A DNA stretch of 34,950 nucleotides from assembly GCA_003427395.1 (NCBI GenBank), contig BFEA01000038.1:1414117-1449066 (forward strand), given 5' to 3'. Source of the stretch: Chara braunii. Its lineage: Eukaryota > Streptophyta > Charophyceae > Charales > Characeae. The notes beneath the pieces are model-generated. The model saw only the letters and a program-made list of their open reading frames with translations, was not told the DNA's origin and ran no database searches. Made by a program: the position numbers and the translations under genes. This document shows, in pieces, positions 27,478 through 34,950 of the stretch. Numbering within the stretch: the stretch's first letter is position 1; each line of letters starts with the position of its first letter.

Positions 27478-27505
27478 CCCTAAGGGTTTGTCACTACCCT
27501 TAGGG
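27478..27505. repeat. CCCTAAGGG inverted repeat
   Basis: CCCTAAGGG (27478-27486) and CCCTTAGGG (27497-27505) are reverse complements with a 10-base loop. It stands alone in otherwise featureless DNA and is too short to be telomeric. Confidence 0.45.
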
Positions 27506-27870
27506 ATGTATCCTTACCGAGTTACTAACCCACGTACAAAAGTTTTTTGATGCAAATGCAAAGGTATGCCAGTCGAGGGCGTTTGCTCATAATGTCGTTT
27601 GTTCCCTAGAGCACTGATATCCCAAGTACGAAGCGGATGTCAGTCAATTAGAACGGTCTCAACCAAAAGTGAAACCCACAAACAATCCTGATTCCTTAGA
27701 TACAATATAAAAGAAGGTTATCACGATAACCTCACAATTTAAAGATAAATCGGTCATTGTCAATAGAAAACATATATACGCCGATAGATAGTTTTACAAG
27801 AATCGCGCATCCATATTATAGGCGATCATATATTGTCGAAAAAACACGCAAAAAAAAAAAAAAAAAAAAT

Positions 27871-28349
27871 TTACTCGCACGAAATCGGCTCAGGATGCGT
27901 TTGGGAGAATGCTATGCCAATATGAGAGTCGACTAGGATTGGGTTCTTGACTTGATAAAATTGTCTGCGAAAGTTATTCCTTTTCACCTCTACGTTACCG
28001 AAGAGATTTAAGTGTCGCTTCTTACCAGCTAGGGCCACCTGCGAACAAAAAACGTTGAAATCTTCATGTCTCATATATAGGCAGGTTTGTCGACATATCT
28101 TCCAAACCTTGACGTGAACGACATCTACAGGTAAATCTCACTACTGTCATGCAAATCGACAAGAAAATTGACTTTCAGCCTAAGTACAGACCCTCGGTTC
28201 GACCATTCTTCGACAACTCGTACAGCCTGCCCGAGGTAAGGGTCAACTAGGTGTTTTGTTTGTTGTCTTGTCCTCCTGGACAATAATTACTTTTTATTTT
28301 CTACGAATGGTGAAGTACTCACCTTCAACATACGGATATTTGAGGTCAT
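27871..28349 (-). CDS. Weak candidate spliced gene, unrecognised
   Basis: Minus-strand signals line up as a small gene. ATG at 28349 opens MTSNIRMLK, ending at an AAG|GTGAGT donor near 28322. An acceptor (CTCGGGCAG) near 28227 opens AVRVVEEWSNRGSVLRLKVN in matching phase. A second acceptor (TTTTTGTTCGCAG, near 28040) opens VALAGKKRHLNLFGNVEVKR and runs to a TAA at about 27871. I could not find a donor joining the last two blocks in frame, and a + strand frame over 28113-28236 is also open. No family is recognised. It may be chance or mobile-element DNA. Confidence 0.22.
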
Positions 28350-28384
28350 AGTTGTTGCCTTTTCCTTAGGAACGTCTGCACCTC

Positions 28385-28392
28385 TATTTATA
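28385..28392 (-). promoter_or_regulatory. TATA box candidate
   Basis: GGGTATAAATAGAGG on the minus strand is a consensus TATA box 36 bases before the candidate ATG at 28349. It would imply a very short leader. An LTR promoter is an equally good reading. Confidence 0.35.
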
Positions 28393-28399
28393 CCCCGAG

Positions 28400-29140
28400 T
28401 GTGCACTTCTTACGGTGCGAGCCCCATCCACAAGAGTGGCGTCTATGGGCGTCCAATGTAATCTAGTTCGTAATCGGATCGGGCTTCTTGAGGAGCCGTT
28501 CTCCTAGTTGGCGGTGGTGCCTAGGGCAACCACCTACAAGGTTGCTAAGCCAACCCCCTCCTACTCGTGATCAGGGGAAAGCCAACATCCCTTCTTAGTC
28601 ATAGCACGTCCAAACCTCTAGGAAGTGGTTTGAGATATTCCTCCTCCTCACCCGAGCACAAAACTCAAATCTCAAGAGTCGGATTGTCTCACAAAACCGG
28701 CGAAGTACCTTTCGACAGAAACGGTTCACTTTAGGTCGATAACAGGGATGACTCATAAAGCAACGAACCATTGTCCTAGACGCTTCATAGAATGAGGGGA
28801 ACCCTCAAACTCCGAGTGGAATCGTTAATCCCTTCTTCCCTCGCAAAAGTAGCTTAGACGAAATAGAGACTTGGAAGGCAGAGAAAAATATTAATTTGGA
28901 TAGGAACAAATACAGTTGGGTCGTTAGGGAAAGAATTGGTCACCCTGGGGAAAGGGCAAAGTCAAATTGACTTTTTTTTTATTGCCATGAGTTGGGGGGT
29001 TACATGCCGACTACAGAGCGAAGTGTACGAGAATTGTCGTGTCCGTGGGTGTTGTGTGTGGTGTGTGTTGAGTTGAACACTACAGCCTTGCCGGGGTGGG
29101 GTGGATATCACGACCGGTACAATTCCACTTTTGAACACCT
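28400..29140. other. No gene seen
   Basis: Mixed sequence with no motif, repeat or RNA gene I can support. GTGTGTGGTGTGTGTTG at 29053 is a short purine/pyrimidine alternation. Confidence 0.45.
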
Positions 29141-29145
29141 TGTCC

Positions 29146-29210
29146 TTGCTGTAGTGGTTAAGAGACTTCAAGTTGGCTCTTGAGGCCGAGGTCGCCGGTT
29201 AGAATCTGTG
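29146..29210 (+). repeat. tRNA-derived SINE head, + strand
   Basis: TTGCTGTAGTGGTTAAGAGA is an A-box-like D arm. TCAAG and CTTGA form a perfect 5-bp anticodon-type stem around TTGGCT, and GGTTAGAATC (29197-29206) is a B box with one change. The loop is one base short and the acceptor stem does not close, so it is tRNA-derived, not a functional tRNA. Confidence 0.55.
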
Positions 29211-29214
29211 CGTG

Positions 29215-30750
29215 CACAGAGGAGGACTTATGCCTAGACGTACGAAATTCATACTACTACTGTTTTTTTGGCACCCGTTGGCCGTTGAATGAACATTTTT
29301 TTGAAAACATATGTATACATGGTATGCAGGCGGGTTCACAACAGGATGAAAGACAATTCCTTTTATTATCCCAATAGGCACAATCAATCTCACTTTTGCA
29401 AATATCAATTTACCTATTTGCACATCAAACAAAACAAACGAGTTGGACAATAAAAACAGCAAAACCTTTTATCTATGTCAGACCCCATTTTTTTAAATGC
29501 ACAACACACCATCTCTACTTTACCTTTCTTTTAAATACTCCATAAGAGCAGGGTCAAGCAAAGTGTGGGTGCACACATGTGTGAAGGGGAATATGAGTCA
29601 TTCAACTGACCTTGAGTGAAGTCGTGCTGAATGCAACCCGGCTCACCCAAAAAGTCAATAAGAAAAAGTATACGTGTCGTTGAAGTAGAACCACGGTCCC
29701 ACGACAAGTCCCAAGTCAACCTTTAATCACAGTCCACCACCAACTCGCACGTCCCATACACGGTAAGCTAAGTGTGGGAACAACAAGCTGCACATGTCTC
29801 AATAAAATGGGTCCCATACGATCCCAGATGGTCCCGCACTACCGGTCACAACATCAGATGGTCCCAACCACTAAAATCTTTTGCATCTCACACTCCCCAA
29901 AAAATTAAAGGTGGTTCAAGACGCAAAAACTGCAGGTACCACGAACCCCAACAATCACCACACCAAACGCACACACTCCAAGTAGTCTCGCTTGTCCTAA
30001 AATAACCCCTCAATATCGGAAAGTGGTTCCAACGGTCCCACCTGTCTATATCGTGTGCACAACCGCAGTAAAAAAAAAAAAAAACGCATGAAGTTTCAAA
30101 AAATCCGACCTTTAGAACTTCGCTTAAAACATGTACCAGTGCTCGTACCACTACGAGACTACACCGGTCCACCCAATTTCCAAACGTCGCATGAGTGTAA
30201 AAAAAAAATAAAATAAATAAATAAAAAAATGGCGGAAATACCGCCCACTGCTCCGTCCAAACCAGTACCACAGCCGCACAGCGACACCACCACCCGATCA
30301 CACACAAAGTAAAGGTTCATTGTGCCAAAACAATTGGCAGCACTTCCCCTCAATTTACCACTGTTAGACATGCTGCAAATTTGGCAGCATAACGCTGCAA
30401 AAGTGGAAGCCACCGAAGCTGCAAAATTTCGGTAGCATCTCCCTACAAAATGGGGATCAGCTCGCCACGAAGTGAGCCCGCCGACACTTCCGCCAGTTCT
30501 ACCACGGTCACTTACCAATCCTCCTGCCTTCTAAAATTTCCCGCCCCCCTGCGAATCCCTCAAAAAATACATTCACCCTCCTAACTACCCCGCTGGGCCT
30601 TAACGAACGACCGGCATAACTATATCTGAAATGAAAAAAGCCTCAGGTGTATGAACATGAACCCAATCCCTACGGGCTTCGAATTTCTGACCCCATAGCC
30701 GGGGGAAGAGGTCCCGCTTCCGGTGCCACCGGAGCTACATTTACCGGTAG
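29215..30750. other. No gene seen; short repeats
   Basis: GGTCCCA-type motifs repeat at 29807-29880. GCTGCAAA and GGCAGCAT motifs repeat at 30371-30445. A-runs lie at 30069 and 30199. No splice-supported frame is visible on either strand. Confidence 0.45.
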
Positions 30751-30753
30751 TCC

Positions 30754-30935
30754 AAGTGAGAGGTCCCATTATTATTGTTGTTATGATTATTATTATTTAG
30801 GTCCCATTATGGATTCGCCTTGGTCAAGTGAGAGGTCCCATTATTATTGTTATTATGATTATTATTATTTAGGTCCCATTATTATTGTTATTATGATAAT
30901 TATTTAGGTCCCATTATGTATTCGCCTTGGTCCGT
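30754..30935 (+). repeat. 72-bp AT-rich minisatellite
   Basis: AAGTGAGAGGTCCCATTATT, ATTGTTGTTATGATTATTAT and ATTCGCCTTGGTC form a unit at 30754 and 30826 (period 72), with a partial third ending at 30933. GGTCCCATTAT recurs at each sub-unit. Confidence 0.8.
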
Positions 30936-30943
30936 ACACAACG

Positions 30944-30954
30944 AAAATTGTCGG
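30944..30954 (+). repeat. Candidate target-site duplication, left
   Basis: AAAATTGTCGG matches 31617-31627 exactly and flanks the LINE fragment. It begins with A-rich DNA, as L1-type endonuclease sites usually do. Confidence 0.5.
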
Positions 30955-31620
30955 CTGATCCTATTCGGGGGAGTCCCAGAAGGCTTTGCTCTGGACAAAG
31001 GCTGGGGTTATGTTGCTCAATCCATCAGAGCATGCCTGTTTTTGGTCATCTGGGAAGTTAGAAACAAATGTGCGTTCGAAGGAAGGTTCATGGCGGATCA
31101 GTCTATCAAGGCGGCAGCAAAACTACACATCAGAAGAAGCATCAGATCCAACTGGAGACGTAAGATATCAGCATCAGCACAAAGAGCAGCAGGCTTGATC
31201 TGGTTCTTAGAAACATGGGCAATCCAGGGGAAGTTGGCCGGGATTCAGGAGGGTAAGTTGGTATTGGATGAATGGTTGGTTAGCATAGAATAAATACCTG
31301 GGCACTCGGTAGGTCTCCATAGTAGGAGGGCAATGTAAGGGACTTGGGTTTGGAGGGAGTGCCACGGAAAGTTGAGCCCTGGCTCCCCTACCCCGTGTTA
31401 GGGGTGGGCCGTTATGTTGGACTGGTATTTAAGGTTGCTGGCTGAACATCAGGGGCTGGTCCCCTTGGGGTGAAGTCCCACCCCGTAAGCGAAACTGGGT
31501 AATGCTCCCAGCCTTCCGGGTAGACTGTGACGACCCCGGCCTCGTCTGATTGCATATTGATAATATAAGCCTTGGGCACTGGGCCCGTGTTTGATGGAAA
31601 AAAATAAAATAAAAATAAAA
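30955..31620 (+). mobile_element. 5'-truncated LINE, C-terminal ORF2 end and A-rich tail
   Basis: The frame LILFGGVPEG, WGYVAQSIRACLFLVIWEVR, NKCAFEGRF, AAKLHIRRSIRSNWRRK and LVSIE then a TAA (31291-31293) is the region after the RVT zinc-binding part of plant LINEs. A 300-base 3' UTR follows and ends in AAAAAAATAAAATAAAAATA. This short coding end is still intact. It is a different subfamily from the LINE at 16.1-20.96 kb. Confidence 0.75.
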
Positions 31621-31627
31621 TTGTCGG
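31617..31627 (+). repeat. Candidate target-site duplication, right
   Basis: AAAATTGTCGG directly overlaps the end of the A-rich tail and equals the copy at 30944-30954. Confidence 0.5.
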
Positions 31628-31629
31628 TT

Positions 31630-32400
31630 GGAAACTCAAGGGTGGGGGACGATGAGAAAGGGAGGCACAGCAACTGGCAGGTCTCAGTCTTTGTGTTAGC
31701 CAGACCCCCCCTGGCGGCCCCAACCCTATACCCTATCCATTTGGGGCAAGGGGCAAAATGAAATCCCCCCTTCACAAAGAGAGGAAAAACTATGCTTGCA
31801 GGGGTCCCCTCTAGATAGTCTTAGGAGTAGGTAGTGGAAGGTAAACAAAAACAGAAGTTGAGAGAAGAATATAGACAGTTGTGATCACCCCAATAAAAAA
31901 AAAAAGAAAAAAAGGAATCGGGGTTAGAAAAAAAAAAAGAAAAAAAGAAAAAACAAAAGAGAATCGGGGTAAGTGGGACCATGCCGCAGTGTTCTGGCTT
32001 TGGGACCCGTCTCCGGTTCTGCAGCTGTTTGTGGCGGCCGTCCGGCAGCGGCGACATGACAATGACAATGACAAGCAGCGGCCGTCGATCGATTGGAGCC
32101 GAACGGTGACCACTACGGTACTACCGTAATTTTCGAAGTTGCAAACTTTGAACTTGCAAGATGTTGGCAGGGGTCAGTGGATGGCGGGAGGCAGGCAAGG
32201 TGGTGGTGGTGAACAGAGGTCCATTTTCTTGGAGAGGGTCTGGGCGGGAGTAGGTCCCATGGCTCGACGCGCAGGGACCGATCGCACTTGATCTCAACTC
32301 GAATCAGTCGTTCTGACGTTGTGGTGCTCAAACGCCATCGCCGAGGCACTGCAAGCCCGGCTACGGCAAACACTCCAGCCGCGGCAAACATACCAGCCGC
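31630..32400. other. No gene seen; A-rich tract
   Basis: An A/AAAG tract with two GAATCGGGGT(T/A)AG copies (31915, 31962) lies at 31895-31975. GC-rich DNA from 32000 to 32400 has open frames on the minus strand without motifs. Confidence 0.45.
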
Positions 32401-32401
32401 C

Positions 32402-32501
32402 GCGCATTGATCTGAGAGAGAGAGAGAGAGGTTCTGGAGATCTTCTCTTGGAATTGCCGATGGGCAGGGAGGAGGGAATCGCCGGCCTGGCGCATTGATC
32501 T

Positions 32502-32593
<92 letters not shown>

Positions 32594-32594
32594 N

Positions 32595-32653
<59 letters not shown>
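32402..32653. repeat. (GA)n and (GT)n microsatellites with single N
   Basis: GCGCATTGATCTGAG (32402) followed by (GA)8, then 75 bases later GCGCATTGATCTGAG (32489) followed by (GT) and over 50 GA units, with an N at 32594. The shared 15-base start shows that the block was duplicated and the dinucleotide diverged. Confidence 0.9.
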
Positions 32654-32657
<4 letters not shown>

Positions 32658-32850
32658 AACGTTGCAGGTCTATCTACGTGCCAGATCTGATGTATGGCGT
32701 TGTCGGCTCGGTTTTGGGCAATTACTGCGCGCCCTTGACAATGCCGGCGAATGGCATGTGTGAGGCGGCTGTTTTTTTTCTTGTAGCAGAACTGATTTGA
32801 TGAAATTGGACCAAATCGTCCATACTTGTTGGGATATGAGATTGCAGCAG

Positions 32851-33085
32851 TCTTGGCGGGGCAAGAGCTTGGATACAGTTTTGGCGGGGAAGAAAGAGAT
32901 TGGGCACAGTTTTGGCGGGGCAAGAGCTTGGATACAGTTTTGGCGGGGAAGAAAGAGATTGGGTACAGTTTTGGCGGGGAAGAAAGAGATTGAGTACAGT
33001 TTTGGCGGGGAAGAAAGAGATTTCGTACAGTTTTGGCGGGAAAAGAAATTGGATACAATTTTGGCGGGGAATCAGATTGGATGAA
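32851..33085 (+). promoter_or_regulatory. Eight-copy minisatellite with E2F-like cores
   Basis: Units of about 29-31 bases carry TTTTGGCGGGG(A/C)A, then AGAAAGAGATTGG or AGAGCTTGGATACAG, starting near 32851, 32879, 32909, 32938, 32968, 32998, 33030 and 33059. The core resembles an E2F/DP site, and the copy at 33030 (TTTTGGCGGGAAAAG) contains an exact TTTCCCGC on the minus strand. It lies 350 bases before the first exon at 33436. Regulatory function is inferred. Confidence 0.5.
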
Positions 33086-33169
33086 GTGAGAACGTGGAAC
33101 TAAGTGGAGATAAGTGGAGACGCAAAAGTGCTGTGTGTTTGATAGATCGAGAAAAATAAATAAATAAAA

Positions 33170-33420
33170 AAAAATAGAGATCTGCGCTGTCGGAGTAGGG
33201 ATTTTTGCTTGTTAGATCAGGTCTTACAGATTTGCACTTTTTAGAGTCGAGATTTGCCTATCGAAGGAGCAGAGATCTGCATCTCTTCCATCGAAAAGTT
33301 GGTCCTGAGACGGCGCACCGTGCCGAGGAGTAGGAGTAGAGATTTGCATCTTCCAAGGAGTAGGAGTAGGAGTAGGAGTAGAGATTTGCGTCTTTTAAGG
33401 AGTAGAGATTTACTGGAACG
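33170..33420 (+). repeat. GAGATTTGC / GGAGTA repeats in the probable leader
   Basis: GAGAT(T/C)TGC occurs six to seven times between 33176 and 33411, with GGAGTAGGAGTAG stretches at 33328 and 33357. It separates the E2F-like array from the ATG and is probably 5' UTR or proximal promoter. Confidence 0.6.
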
Positions 33421-33435
33421 ATCGCGATCCCGACA

Positions 33436-33576
33436 ATGTATGCCCACCGGACGCTCTTGGAACAGGTGGAGTGCCTGGCGTCTGGGGCTGTCGTTCTGAC
33501 AGGGCAGCAAAAAGCAGACCTATCTCAGTCGCTGCAGCAATTCGAGGAAACCTTTCGCAACCTCTTGAGCCATGCG
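33436..33576 (+). CDS. First coding exon of an unrecognised gene
   Basis: ATG at 33436 opens 47 codons (MYAHRTLLEQVECLASGAVV then LTGQQKADLSQSLQQF and RNLLSHA), ending at a GCG|GTACGT donor in phase 0. The peptide is amphipathic and helical in look, with no signal peptide or membrane segment. Codon use and residue mix are protein-like, unlike the surrounding repeats. The next exon is not seen before the window end; a possible acceptor CTCCCTGCAG at 34150-34159 leads to no clear coding frame. I do not recognise the family. Confidence 0.5.
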
Positions 33577-34115
33577 GTACGTTTGGGCTCTTTCCTCCTC
33601 TCCTCCTCCCTCTCCGCCCTCTCCTCCTCTCCTTCCTCTCCTCCCTCTCCTCCCTCTCCTCCCTCTCCTCCTCTCCTCCCTCTCCTCTCCTTCTCTCGTG
33701 ATCGTCGTCTTCTTTTCCCTTCGTTTCCATACCTGTCGTCGTCCTCTTCCTCCCTTTCCGTCCCTCTACCTTTGTCTCCCTGGATGTCTTCCTTTCCTCT
33801 CTACCTCTCTGCCGTATCCCTCCACTCCCTCTTCCTCTCCCTCTCCTAACCCTCCCTCTCTCTCTCCGTCTCCTCTCTTTTCCTGCTTCGCGAGTCGTCT
33901 GCCTCCCCCGTCTTTCCCCTTGTTCCTCTCCATCCCCTTCCTCTCGCTTCCTCGCTGCATTTCCTCCTTCCTTCTCCCTCCCCTGCCTCCCTCTTCCTTC
34001 CTCTTCATCCCTTTGCTCTTCTCTCTTTTCTCCCTCTCCCTCTCGTCCTCTCCCTCCTTCTCCCTGCTTCTGTCTCTCTTCCTCTCTCTCCCTACTCTTC
34101 CTTGTCAATTAGCCC
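33577..34115 (+). repeat. Pyrimidine-rich intron tract
   Basis: Over 500 bases of almost pure C/T (TCCTCCCTC, CTCTCC, TTCCTC) follow the donor. It would give any downstream acceptor an unusually long polypyrimidine tract. The translated Ser/Leu/Pro or Arg/Glu frames are artefacts. Confidence 0.8.
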
Positions 34116-34298
34116 ATCTGATAAATTGGCGAGTTGATAACCCTTGAAACTCCCTGCAGCTTTAACCCCCATTTGAGTGTTGTATGCCCCCCCCTCCTCC
34201 CCCTGCCCTCCCTTCGTCCTCCCCCTCCCTTCCCCCTCTAATATTTTATCCACGGGCCTCGCTCCCACTGCACAAACTTGTTAATATCAAGAGAGCTT

Positions 34299-34321
34299 TT
34301 TTTTTTTTTTTTTTTTTTTTA
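34299..34321. repeat. T-run
   Basis: About 22 T end at AATTGATGG. The stretch 34330-34850 around and after it has no supported gene. Confidence 0.8.
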
Positions 34322-34854
34322 ATTGATGGTTCCGATTCACTCCGAATGTTGGGTCAGTCGGAACGAATAGGGTTAAGATTCTTGTCCACATACATACATG
34401 TAAATGCTTGTGTAGTGGAGGGAGACCCTATCGCACGATACGATTCAACCCGTTGTGCCCCGTCCTCTGCCACAACACTCGTCCATTGAAAGTAAAATTG
34501 TTGATGACAATGAATTTTGCTGATGAACAACTCTTATGTTCCCAACGTCATCGTCGTACGATGGCGCCTCTTCGGTGGCGCTCTTTCTTTGGGCGGCGCT
34601 CGACAACTCGACTTTCCAGACGTATGTGGACTGTGTGTGGACCAGATACATTCGGAATGATGGAACGTTTTGAAGGTATGGGGACCATTTCCAGCCCCAG
34701 ATGCGTTCAGAATGTTGTGCAGGGGAACGAGGACCTTCCACGCAATCGGAGACGCTAATGCACGCATCAACATTCGCGCATTCACCAGAAATTAGGAATT
34801 CGCTCCGGTGCGTTCCTCGCAAATCATCAGTGATGAAAGCGGGAGAGGGTTTTT

Positions 34855-34876
34855 GCACACACACACACACACACAG

Positions 34877-34950
<74 letters not shown>
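34855..34950. repeat. (CA)n then (GA)n microsatellite at window end
   Basis: CACACA (34855-34889) switches to pure GA to the last base, mirroring the GT/GA compound at 32504-32653. The GA run is cut by the window end. Confidence 0.95.

Noticed and set aside
27478-27505. Interstitial telomere repeat
   Set aside because: Only one CCCTAA unit on each arm; it is a short inverted repeat.
28113-28236. Plus-strand exon (MQIDKKIDFQPKYRP to a GAG|GTAAGG donor)
   Set aside because: Open and with a good donor, but it overlaps the minus-strand candidate and has no acceptor or start context; neither can be preferred.
33590-34110. 232-residue Arg/Glu-rich minus-strand frame and Ser/Pro-rich plus-strand frames
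   Set aside because: They arise from a nearly pure pyrimidine tract following a splice donor; composition alone keeps them open.

Overview
The window looks like nuclear DNA from a plant-lineage (streptophyte) eukaryote. The evidence is a spliced plant-type receptor-like kinase with GT-AG introns, L1-type LINE ORF2 remnants carrying an APE endonuclease, a reverse transcriptase and an RVT zinc-binding region, tRNA-headed SINEs, and very dense simple repeats. A charophyte such as Chara would fit the repeat load and the ALE2-like kinase, but that is inference. There is no operon structure, no prokaryotic gene, no CRISPR and no rRNA. Assembly defects are visible: one 379-base gap and three single-N joins.

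Layout. 1-2506: repeats, a strong hairpin, and degenerate copies of the 5' edge of a kinase exon. 2507-6959: the last three recognisable exons of the kinase on the + strand (kinase subdomains VIb to XI and a Gly/Ser-rich tail). Its two introns are swollen by G-tracts, fold-back elements and tandem copies of the 3' splice region. 6960-11030: no gene; minisatellites and pyrimidine or GA tracts. 11030-11496: a regular three-unit array of about 154 bp with TTAA at each junction; related termini recur at 12.4, 12.8, 24.7 and 25.3 kb. 12.9-14.4 kb: SINE-like pieces with degenerate tRNA promoters. 14775-15153: gap. About 16.1-20.96 kb: a nearly complete but dead LINE ORF2 with a poly(A) tail. 21.16-21.95 kb: a minus-strand tRNA-headed SINE and a second SINE-like family. 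22.5-23.7 kb: a minus-strand Asn/Asp-rich reading frame broken by one stop. 24-28 kb: SINE-like copies, a cruciform, a diverged satellite and a weak minus-strand gene candidate. 30.75-31.63 kb: a minisatellite and a 5'-truncated LINE with a candidate 11-bp target-site duplication. 32.4-34.95 kb: long GT/GA arrays, an eight-copy minisatellite carrying E2F-like cores, and the first coding exon of an unrecognised gene, followed by a pyrimidine-rich intron.

Only the kinase and the 33.4-kb first exon look like host genes. The remainder is mobile-element debris and tandem repeats. The most distinctive signals are the copied exon and splice edges around the kinase, the TTAA-linked array family, the hairpin with 21-bp perfect arms in kinase intron 2, and the E2F-like array upstream of a first exon.
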